Below, in pieces: positions 1 to 5,755 of a stretch of 7,678 nucleotides of DNA; within the stretch, counting starts at the first letter, position 1; each line of letters starts with the position of its first letter. The notes beneath the pieces were generated by a model. That model ran no database searches. It saw only the letters and a list, made by a program, of their open reading frames with translations, and had not been told where the DNA came from. The stretch spans positions 1-7,678 of the forward strand of contig DYRC01000135.1 of NCBI GenBank assembly GCA_020718925.1, given 5' to 3'. A program made the position numbers and the translations under genes. The DNA is from Desulfonema limicola. Its GTDB lineage: Bacteria; Desulfobacterota; Desulfobacteria; Desulfobacterales; DYRC01.

Positions 1-69
1 ATCATAACCGATATGATAACACTTTCCGGACAGATTTCAAAATCAGAATTGCTGGAAATGATACAATAG
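1..69 (+). CDS. 3' end of an unidentified upstream gene
   Basis: Frame 1 is open from the first base to a TAG at 67-69, giving 22 residues that end in the peptide KSELLEMIQ. The composition (charged and hydrophobic residues alternating, helix-like) is compatible with the C-terminus of a real protein. The next repeat starts only 7 bp after the stop, just as the second repeat copy starts 6 bp after the stop of the gene at 701-1141. The family cannot be recognised from so short a tail. An open frame of this length can also arise by chance, so this is a moderate call. Confidence 0.4.
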   Translation: MITDMITLSGQISKSELLEMIQ

Positions 70-76
70 TTTCTAT

Positions 77-229
77 ACAGTCCAAGCTGATCATACGAAT
101 AACCAAACTCCGACACATTTATGGACTCCTATCATAATTGCCTGCCATAATGGAAAATATATCCGCCTTAAAATCTGCTTCACAGCCAATCCGTTTTATT
201 CTTGACAGAAAAGGGTAAATTTGTTTATA
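77..229 (+). repeat. Direct repeat, left copy, promoter-bearing
   Basis: This stretch recurs at 1148-1299 in the same orientation. By hand alignment the two differ by seven substitutions (positions 93, 124, 127-129, 179, 192) and one missing base (184), so they are about 95% identical over 153 columns. Four of the changes are clustered at 124-129. The copies bracket the two-gene HEPN cassette. I see no terminal inverted repeats and no reading frame inside. Each copy starts shortly after a stop codon and ends in a promoter-like sequence. It could be a duplicated upstream region of the dsr operon or a dispersed intergenic repeat of the genome. Confidence 0.93.
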
Positions 230-231
230 TT
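202..231 (+). promoter_or_regulatory. Candidate sigma-70-type promoter for the HEPN pair
   Basis: A perfect TTGACA (202-207) is followed after 18 bp by TATATT (226-231), one mismatch from the TATAAT consensus. Transcription would start near 238, about 26 bases before the HEPN start codon at 264. A small dyad, TTCT-TGAC-AGAA (199-210), covers the -35 box and could be an operator. The last two bases of the -10 box lie at or beyond the repeat boundary, so this copy has a better -10 than the copy in front of the dsr operon. Prediction is by eye only. Confidence 0.6.
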
Positions 232-263
232 TCCCCGTAAGTATTAATTTTAGGTAACAGTGA

Positions 264-704
264 ATGATTTCTGTAACTGATTTGGAACAGGTTGCTAGGG
301 CTCGTTTGGAAGATTCTTTCGTATTGGCAGGGTACGGTCGCTACGATGGCTCTGTTTATCTTTGCGGTTATGCTTTGGAGATAGCACTTAAAGTCAGAAT
401 TTGTAAATTATATGGGCGTTCAGATTTTCCTGAAGATACCGCTGAGTTTAAAACCCATAATCTTAAAAATTGGCAAACTCACGATTTTGGCAAATTGCTT
501 AATATTATACATTCAAAGTCTGTCAACTTAAATATCTTAAGCCTACAGGATATAATTCAGAACGACCCTAAATATTTCATAAAATATTCTTTTATTTCAT
601 CTATTTGGGAAGTTGATTATCGCTATAAAAAATTGAGAGCGAATGACATTACAGCGTATGATATGATAGAAGCAAACGAAATACTTTTGGGGATCATATT
701 ATGA
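264..704 (+). CDS. HEPN-like domain protein, first gene of a two-gene cassette
   Basis: This 146-residue protein resembles the HEPN-domain family of small all-helical proteins in prokaryotic toxin-antitoxin-like and defence-related gene pairs. The clearest signature is the block at residues 11-47, with AGYGRYDGSVYLCGYALE followed by a basic helix. In this family that region forms a helix with Ala/Gly-rich faces and a conserved R-Y. A later block (residues 64-80) carries THNL and THDFGKLL, and WEVDYRY is at 115-121. The R-x(4-6)-H motif of HEPN ribonucleases is absent, so RNase activity should not be assumed. The start ATG has AGGT about 8 bases upstream. The stop overlaps the next start (ATGA), implying translational coupling. 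The gene is clearly AT-richer than the dsr genes downstream. It may be a nucleic-acid-binding partner or an inactive toxin; its function is unknown. Confidence 0.75.
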   Translation: MISVTDLEQVARARLEDSFVLAGYGRYDGSVYLCGYALEIALKVRICKLYGRSDFPEDTAEFKTHNLKNWQTHDFGKLLNIIHSKSVNLNILSLQDIIQNDPKYFIKYSFISSIWEVDYRYKKLRANDITAYDMIEANEILLGIIL

Positions 705-1141
705 ACTCTTTTATTCAGAATATCTTGAAATTGGAAAAGAAACTTTCTGCCGAAAAAGGAAATTTTTTATTTTTTGCATTGGCAGAATTGGAGAATAGAC
801 AAAATAAATGGGATGTTATTGTGTCTGCATCATGGCTTCCGTCAAGGGAAATCGAAGCTATATCCGTGATGACATACAGCATATTTGAAATATTGGATAA
901 AAATGAATTATCGCAACTTTCAAGAGTTGTGATACTCAATGCTGATGAGCCTTTTATAAAAGAAGTGATAAAAAAGTCCGGCGGCAGAGCAATCCTGTCT
1001 GATGTATTTATTAACGGATTGGAAATCAGAAATATTCATATAATTTCAAATCATGCCAAATATAAAGATGATGGCTTGATGGTTTTAAATAAAAAAATAA
1101 CAACTCAGAAATTTGAGGAAGAATACAGAAATGCCGCATGA
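701..1141 (+). CDS. Conserved-type hypothetical partner of the HEPN protein
   Basis: I do not recognise a named family for this 146-residue protein. Its start codon overlaps the stop of the HEPN-like gene by four bases (ATGA), with GGGGA about 8 bases upstream, so the two are almost certainly made together. The N-terminus is helical and charged (residues 5-20). A core with NKWDVIVSASWL (35-46) and SRVVILNADEPFI (74-86) has two hydrophobic strands, each followed by a polar loop, as in a small alpha/beta fold. A Gly-Gly pair is at 94-95. I have an uncertified impression that similar small proteins with a KWD-hydrophobic strand and a VVIL strand occur beside HEPN-like genes, which suggests a matched partner, possibly the antitoxin or effector half. 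It has no signal peptide or membrane segment. No terminator is visible after it, so transcripts could run on into the dsr operon. Confidence 0.75.
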   Translation: MNSFIQNILKLEKKLSAEKGNFLFFALAELENRQNKWDVIVSASWLPSREIEAISVMTYSIFEILDKNELSQLSRVVILNADEPFIKEVIKKSGGRAILSDVFINGLEIRNIHIISNHAKYKDDGLMVLNKKITTQKFEEEYRNAA

Positions 1142-1147
1142 AGATAA

Positions 1148-1299
1148 ACAGTCCAAGCTGATCTTACGAATAACCAAACTCCGACACATTTATGAACGAA
1201 TATCATAATTGCCTGCCATAATGGAAAATATATCCGCCTTAAAATCTGCATCACGCCAATCAGTTTTATTCTTGACAGAAAAGGGTAAATTTGTTTATA
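1148..1299 (+). repeat. Direct repeat, right copy, promoter-bearing
   Basis: This is the partner of the repeat at 77-229, same orientation, offset by 1,070-1,071 bases. It begins six bases after the TGA of the gene at 701-1141 and ends inside the putative -10 box of the dsr operon. It lacks one base relative to the left copy (between 1254 and 1255). Recombination between the two copies would delete one repeat and the HEPN pair, leaving the dsr operon with a single intact upstream region. Confidence 0.93.
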
Positions 1300-1301
1300 C
1301 C
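1272..1301 (+). promoter_or_regulatory. Candidate promoter of the rsbRD-dsrMKJOP operon
   Basis: A perfect TTGACA (1272-1277) is followed after 18 bp by TATACC (1296-1301), a 4/6 match to the -10 consensus. The same -35 and spacer occur in the left repeat copy. A start near 1308 would leave a leader of roughly 50 bases before the ATG at 1360. The dyad TTCT-TGAC-AGAA spans 1269-1280, over the -35 box. The weaker -10 than in the left copy suggests lower basal strength or dependence on an activator; this is inference. Confidence 0.5.
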
Positions 1302-1359
1302 ACTTCTTTGATTTATTCCAAAATAAAAGCCGCTAAAGGCATCTGAATTGAAAGGGACT

Positions 1360-1878
1360 ATGGAACTCAGAAGTTTGTTGGAAAAACGAAAAACAGAGAT
1401 TGTCAGAAAGTGGTTTGACGCTGTGGCAGATACTTATCCTGCGGATACGTCCCGCTTTCTGAAAAGCCAGCAAGACCCATTTGCAAATCCTGTGGGCAGC
1501 ACTACGCTGCACGGGCTTCAGTCTGCGTTTGAGGAACTCCTTGGCGAAAGGAATCCCGAACACATCAGAGAATTTCTCGATCCGATCATCCGCATCAGAG
1601 CGGTACAGAGTTTCACCGCCTCTCACGCAACCGCCTTCGTCTTTTATTTAAAACACATTATCAAAGAATTGGCAGATAAAGAGGCGTGTAAGCCGGAAGA
1701 AATTCTTGACTTCTGGTCAAGCTTGGACGATGTCGCTCTGATTGCCTTTGATATTTATATGACGTGTCGGGAAAAGGTCTATGATATTAAAGCAACCGAG
1801 CAAAGAGACAGGACGTTCAGAGCGTTTCACAGAGCAGGGCTGGTAAATGAGACACCGGAAGAACAAACCGGGTCTTGA
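1360..1878 (+). CDS. RsbRD N-terminal-domain protein heading the dsrMKJOP operon
   Basis: This 172-residue soluble protein matches the RsbT co-antagonist RsbRD N-terminal domain (a globin-like all-helical sensor fold). Family-like signatures are the opening MELRSLLEKRKTEIVRKWFD, then YPADTSRFLKSQQDPFANPVG (residues 26-46), an arginine-rich IIRIRAVQSF segment (76-85), and the tail YDIKATEQRDRTFRAFHRAG (141-160). No STAS domain follows, unlike true RsbR proteins of the stressosome, so it is a stand-alone domain. The ATG at 1360 is preferred because the family starts with this helix. A TTG at 1348 in the same frame would add four residues and has its own purine-rich site (AAAGG near 1335), so it remains possible. 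A gene of this kind often precedes dsrMKJOP in sulfate reducers. Only 27 bp separate it from dsrM, so it is cotranscribed. Sensing or regulation is inferred; no ligand residues can be assigned. Confidence 0.85.
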   Translation: MELRSLLEKRKTEIVRKWFDAVADTYPADTSRFLKSQQDPFANPVGSTTLHGLQSAFEELLGERNPEHIREFLDPIIRIRAVQSFTASHATAFVFYLKHIIKELADKEACKPEEILDFWSSLDDVALIAFDIYMTCREKVYDIKATEQRDRTFRAFHRAGLVNETPEEQTGS

Positions 1879-1905
1879 ATAAACCTATAGAGTGAGGTAG
1901 CTTCG

Positions 1906-2931
1906 ATGAATGTAAAGTACATGTTTTCCTTCATGGCAGTCGTTCTGCTATTCCTGTTGCCATACGTCGGCGTAGAAGCAGCGGGAATGAAGGTGGTTTT
2001 CGGCGTGATGATCCCCTATCTTGCCGGAATCATCTTTGTTGTAGGGTTTATGTATCGGATCGTGAACTGGGCATATTCGCCGGTTCCTTTCCGCATCCCT
2101 ACAACGTGCGGTCAGCAAAAAACGCTTCCGTGGATCAGCCATGCACGATTCGACAACCCGGATACTTTTTTCGGCGTGGTGGTCCGCATGTTTCTGGAAG
2201 TGGTGTTTTTCAGGTCTCTTTTCAGAAACATCAAAAGCGAGCTGAAAGACGGCAAAAAGCTGGTGTATAGCTGGGAAATCTGGCTGTGGCTGGCTGCGCT
2301 GGCGTTTCACTGGGCATTTGCGGTTACGGTCGTAAGACACCTGAGATTTTTTGCAGAACCCGTGCCGATGTGTATCAAAGCATTGGAATTTTTGGACGGA
2401 TTCATGCGGGTGGAAATTTATACGCCCATTGCTCAGGTCGGACTTCCGGGCGTATTTCTGTCCGGGCTGGTTCTTTTAGCCGCAACGATGTATCTTTTGG
2501 CAAGAAGGATGTATATCCCGCAGGTCAAATATATTTCGCTGCCTGCGGATTATTTTCCGCTGTTTCTGATTATCGCAATTGCGCTGTCAGGCATCATCAT
2601 GCGGTATTTCACCAAAGTGGACATTGTGGCAGTCAAGGAATTTACGATGGGATTGGTTACGTTTCGTCCGATCATTCCCAAAAACGTCAGCGCGATTTTC
2701 TACATTCATGTCTTTTTGGTCAGTGCGCTGCTGGCGTATTTCCCCTTCAGCAAGCTGATGCACTTAGGCGGTATTTTTATGAGTCCGACCCGGAACCTGA
2801 CCACAGACACCCGCGCCAGACGCCATGTCAATCCGTGGAATTATCCGGTTAAAGTTCATACTTATGAAGAGTACGAAGAAGAGTTCAAAGAAAAAATGAT
2901 CGAAGCCGGGCTCCCGGTGGAAAAGGAGTAG
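1906..2931 (+). CDS. dsrM: DsrM, membrane diheme cytochrome b of the DsrMKJOP complex
   Basis: This is the NarI-like cytochrome b subunit. It carries electrons through the membrane between the quinone pool or periplasmic partners and DsrK on the cytoplasmic side. The 341 residues hold about six hydrophobic segments (near 7-25, 31-50, 125-145, 178-199, 215-234, 261-282); the first may act as a signal sequence ending at VEAAG. Four histidines are spaced as in NarI heme ligation: H135 and H145 ten apart in one helix, H268 and H286 eighteen apart in another. These would hold two b hemes. The C-terminus is charged (EEYEEEFKEK) and probably faces the cytoplasm, where DsrK docks. The ATG has GTGAGGT upstream. 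The stop is 3 bp before dsrK. Family assignment is firm from order and partners; heme ligands are inferred from spacing. Confidence 0.95.
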   Translation: MNVKYMFSFMAVVLLFLLPYVGVEAAGMKVVFGVMIPYLAGIIFVVGFMYRIVNWAYSPVPFRIPTTCGQQKTLPWISHARFDNPDTFFGVVVRMFLEVVFFRSLFRNIKSELKDGKKLVYSWEIWLWLAALAFHWAFAVTVVRHLRFFAEPVPMCIKALEFLDGFMRVEIYTPIAQVGLPGVFLSGLVLLAATMYLLARRMYIPQVKYISLPADYFPLFLIIAIALSGIIMRYFTKVDIVAVKEFTMGLVTFRPIIPKNVSAIFYIHVFLVSALLAYFPFSKLMHLGGIFMSPTRNLTTDTRARRHVNPWNYPVKVHTYEEYEEEFKEKMIEAGLPVEKE

Positions 2932-2934
2932 CGC

Positions 2935-4554
2935 ATGTCGGATCCTAAACCGCAAGAACTTTTGTCAAAGATAAATTACTGTCCGCCGAAAACGGATTGG
3001 ATGAACACCCCTGTCGAAATCCGAAAAGGGATGTATTGTTATGCGTCCAATCCCAAAAGCGTTCAGACATTGGGGCTTCCTCATGCCAGAGCTTGGAATC
3101 CTTTGGATGAAGACTGGAAACTGCCGGAAAATTGGCAGGAAATCCTTCACAAGGGCTTTAAGGAACGATTGGATAAATTCCGCTCCATCAAGGTATTTAT
3201 GGATATCTGCGTCCGGTGCGGCGCGTGTGCGGACAAATGCCATTTCTTTCTGGGAACAGGCGACCCGAAAAATATGCCGGTACTGAGAGCCGAACTTCTG
3301 CGCTCCGTGTATCGCAATGATTTTACCTTGTTCGGCAAGCTACTGGGCAAATACGCGGGCGCAAGACCCATGACGATTGATGTCCTGAAGGAATGGTGGT
3401 ATTATCTGTTTCAGTGTTCGGAATGCCGGAGATGTTCGGTATTCTGTCCTTACGGCATTGACACGGCTGAAATTACCATCATGGGACGCGAACTGCTCAA
3501 TCTGATCGGCTTGAATATTGACTGGATTGCAACGCCCATATCTAACTGCTACAAAACCGGCAACCATTTGGGCATTCAGCCTCATGCGTTCAAAGAAATG
3601 CTTGAGTTTTTCGTAGATGATATTGAAAGCATCACCGGCGTCAACACATATCCTCAGTTCAATAAAAAAGGTGCGGATATTCTGTTTATCACGCCGTCCG
3701 GAGACGTATTTGCCGATCCCGGAACCTATACGGCAATGGGCTATCTCATGCTGTTCAAGTTCCTCAAAGATAAATACGGGCTGGATGTAACGTGGAGTAC
3801 TTACGCATCTGAGGGCGGCAACTTCGGCTTTTTCACCTCGCATGAGACCATGAAACGCCTCAATTCCAAGATGTATGCCGAAGCCAAGCGCCTTGGCGTC
3901 AAATGGATTCTGGGCGGCGAATGCGGACACATGTGGCGCGTGATCAACCAGTATATGGATACCATGAACGGTCCTGCGGATTTTCTGGAGGTGCCGGTCA
4001 ACCCGATTACGGGAACCGTGTTTGAAAACGCCAGATCAACCAAAATGGTTCATATTTCCGAATTTACAGCCGATTTGATCAAACACGGCAAGCTCGATCT
4101 GAAGCCGAGCCGAAACGACAATCTGGTTGTTTCTTTCCATGATTCCTGCAACCCGGCAAGAGGCATGGGCATGCTTGAAGAGCCGCGCTATGTCATTAAA
4201 AGCGTGTGCAAGAATTTCTATGAAATGCCGCCGAATACCATTCGGGAAAACACTTTCTGCTGCGGCTCAGGCTCAGGCTTGAACGCGGGCGAGGATATGG
4301 AACTGAGAATGTGCGGCGCATTGCCCAGAGCCAATGCCCTCAAGCATGTGCATGAGAAATTCGGGGTGAATATGCTGTCCTGCGTATGCGCCATTGACAG
4401 AGCTGCTCTGCCTGCCATGATAGATTACTGGCTGCCGGGCGTGAATGTCTGCGGCGTAACCGAACTGGTGGCAAACGCGCTGATCATGCCGGGTGAAAAA
4501 GAGCGGGAAACTGATCTGCGCGGCGAACCTCTGCCCGGAATGGAGGATGAATAA
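2935..4554 (+). CDS. dsrK: DsrK, HdrD-like iron-sulfur subunit
   Basis: DsrK is the cytoplasmic catalytic-type subunit, related to HdrD of heterodisulfide reductase. It is thought to reduce the DsrC trisulfide made by DsrAB. Two ferredoxin motifs are complete: C92-x2-C95-x2-C98-x3-C102 and C161-x2-C164-x2-C167-x3-C171. The C-terminal half carries the cysteine-rich CCG-type elements that bind the special catalytic [4Fe-4S] centre: GGEC ending at C330, HDSCNPARG around C405, FCCGSGSG at C442/C443, and SCVCAID with C483 and C485. No membrane segment or signal peptide is seen, in line with a cytoplasmic location on DsrM. At 539 residues it is within the family range. AAGGAG lies 6 bases before the ATG. 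Its TAA shares one base with the dsrJ start (TAATG). No missing ligands were noted. Confidence 0.96.
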   Translation: MSDPKPQELLSKINYCPPKTDWMNTPVEIRKGMYCYASNPKSVQTLGLPHARAWNPLDEDWKLPENWQEILHKGFKERLDKFRSIKVFMDICVRCGACADKCHFFLGTGDPKNMPVLRAELLRSVYRNDFTLFGKLLGKYAGARPMTIDVLKEWWYYLFQCSECRRCSVFCPYGIDTAEITIMGRELLNLIGLNIDWIATPISNCYKTGNHLGIQPHAFKEMLEFFVDDIESITGVNTYPQFNKKGADILFITPSGDVFADPGTYTAMGYLMLFKFLKDKYGLDVTWSTYASEGGNFGFFTSHETMKRLNSKMYAEAKRLGVKWILGGECGHMWRVINQYMDTMNGPADFLEVPVNPITGTVFENARSTKMVHISEFTADLIKHGKLDLKPSRNDNLVVSFHDSCNPARGMGMLEEPRYVIKSVCKNFYEMPPNTIRENTFCCGSGSGLNAGEDMELRMCGALPRANALKHVHEKFGVNMLSCVCAIDRAALPAMIDYWLPGVNVCGVTELVANALIMPGEKERETDLRGEPLPGMEDE

Positions 4555-4955
4555 TGAAAACCATGTACGATAAAGATAAGGTGATTGCCGGTCTGGTGAT
4601 TTTTGCGGTATTGGTTTCTTTTCCGTTTTGGTACAATCTCGGAAAAGCCGCGCCTGCGCCGGAACTCAAGCTGACGGAAAAAGCCAAAGAAGCCAAAACC
4701 TGCATCAAATCCAAAGACGCGATGAAGACCGAGCATATGCAGATGCTGGATGACTGGAGAGAGAAGGTCGTCCGGGAAGGCAGAGGCGTTTATGTTGCTG
4801 AAAACGGCAAAAGCTATGAAATGAGCCTGTCCAATACCTGTCTGGACTGCCATTCCAACAAAGCCGAGTTCTGTGATAAATGCCATAATTATACGTCGGT
4901 CAACCCCTATTGCTGGGATTGCCATATTGACAAGAAGCCGGAGGAGAATAAGTAA
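4554..4955 (+). CDS. dsrJ: DsrJ, membrane-anchored triheme cytochrome c
   Basis: This 133-residue periplasmic cytochrome is held by one N-terminal anchor (residues about 10-27, uncleaved signal type). Three CXXCH heme c sites are present: C96-H100, C107-H111 and C120-H124. The conserved C50, in the segment AKTCIKS, is at the place where the Allochromatium DsrJ uses a cysteine as axial ligand of one heme (His/Cys coordination). H61 is another likely distal ligand. That assignment is by comparison and not proven here. GGAGG lies 7 bases before the ATG, which overlaps the dsrK stop by one base; its own stop overlaps the dsrO start in the same way (TAATG). Such tight packing suggests fixed stoichiometry. 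Heme attachment requires the cytochrome c maturation system, which is not encoded in this window. Confidence 0.95.
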   Translation: MKTMYDKDKVIAGLVIFAVLVSFPFWYNLGKAAPAPELKLTEKAKEAKTCIKSKDAMKTEHMQMLDDWREKVVREGRGVYVAENGKSYEMSLSNTCLDCHSNKAEFCDKCHNYTSVNPYCWDCHIDKKPEENK

Positions 4956-5746
4956 TGGAAACCAGCAGACGACATTTTTTGAAAATTGCCGGCATTTCCG
5001 CGCTGGGGATCGGTGTGAGTTCGCCGCTTATCAAAGCAATTGCCTCGCCTGATAGCGACCATGCCCCGGCGAAGATCGTTACCGGCGAAAACGCGCTTCA
5101 TGCCAAGCAATGGGCGATGGTGATTGATACCCGGAAATTTGATTCGGAAGAAGCCTTGAATCCGATTATCGAAGCCTGCCATAAAATTCACAATGTGCCG
5201 GACCTTGCCCAAGTGCAGAAGCGGCATGAAATCAAGTGGATATGGAAAGAAGAATATAATCACATATTTTCGGATCAGGAAATCCGCTTTCCGAGCGATC
5301 ATCTGAAAAAAGTACCGCTTCTGGTATTGTGCAATCACTGTGAAAATCCGTCCTGTGTGCGGGCATGTCCGACCAAAGCCACGTTTAAGAACGAAAACGG
5401 CATTGTGATGATGGATTTTCACCGCTGCATCGGATGCCGGTTCTGCATGGCAGCCTGTCCGTATGGCTCCCGAAGCTTTAACTTCAGGGATCCGCGTCCG
5501 TTTATCAAAGAGCAGAATCCCAAATTCCCGACCCGCATGAAGGGTGTTGTGGAAAAATGCAATTTCTGCAATGAACGGCTGATGATCGGTCAGAAACCGG
5601 CATGTGTTGAGGCATCCAACGGCGCGATAGCCTTCGGAGACCTTGAAGACCCCAATTCTGAGGTCAGACAACTTTTGAAATCCAATTACACGGTTCGCCG
5701 TAAACCGGGGTTAGGCACCAGCCCTGCGGTCTATTATATCATATAG
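4955..5746 (+). CDS. dsrO: DsrO, Tat-exported periplasmic iron-sulfur protein
   Basis: DsrO is a ferredoxin-like subunit of the NrfC/DmsB type that relays electrons between DsrP and DsrJ in the periplasm. The N-terminus is a twin-arginine signal: SRRHFLK at residues 4-10, then a hydrophobic stretch to about 30. Twelve cysteines follow: C75; C126, C129, C134, C138; C158, C161, C164, C168; C202, C205, C217. In four-cluster relatives, motif I shares clusters with motif IV and motif II with III. Here the first three cysteines of motif I are absent, and the last ligand of motif IV is serine (S221 in CVEAS). That leaves three full [4Fe-4S] sites. The C-terminus (RRKPGLGTSPAVYYII) is typical of the subunit. 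GGAGGA precedes the ATG by 9 bases. Nine bases separate it from dsrP. Confidence 0.95.
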   Translation: METSRRHFLKIAGISALGIGVSSPLIKAIASPDSDHAPAKIVTGENALHAKQWAMVIDTRKFDSEEALNPIIEACHKIHNVPDLAQVQKRHEIKWIWKEEYNHIFSDQEIRFPSDHLKKVPLLVLCNHCENPSCVRACPTKATFKNENGIVMMDFHRCIGCRFCMAACPYGSRSFNFRDPRPFIKEQNPKFPTRMKGVVEKCNFCNERLMIGQKPACVEASNGAIAFGDLEDPNSEVRQLLKSNYTVRRKPGLGTSPAVYYII

Positions 5747-5755
5747 AGGTGGCGT

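Noticed and set aside
77..1299. Integron-type gene cassette with attC sites
   Set aside because: The repeats are short after stop codons like attC sites, but I find no RYYYAAC / GTTRRRY pair at their ends and no integrase in the window.
77..1299. Insertion sequence or MITE copies
   Set aside because: No terminal inverted repeats at the repeat ends, no target duplication visible, and no transposase frame.
1329..1340. Small GCC/GGC hairpin as a leader regulator of the dsr operon
   Set aside because: A three-base-pair stem is too weak to support a riboswitch or attenuator.
2286..2852. 188-residue plus-strand frame inside dsrM
   Set aside because: Out-of-frame overlap of a clear membrane cytochrome gene; the composition lacks any family signature.
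3340..3930. 196-residue minus-strand frame opposite dsrK
   Set aside because: Lies wholly within conserved dsrK coding sequence; no motif supports it.
4907..5671. 254-residue minus-strand frame opposite dsrJ/dsrO
   Set aside because: It is the mirror of strongly supported coding DNA; its protein is rich in His/Arg/Phe with no recognisable domain and no ribosome binding site of note.
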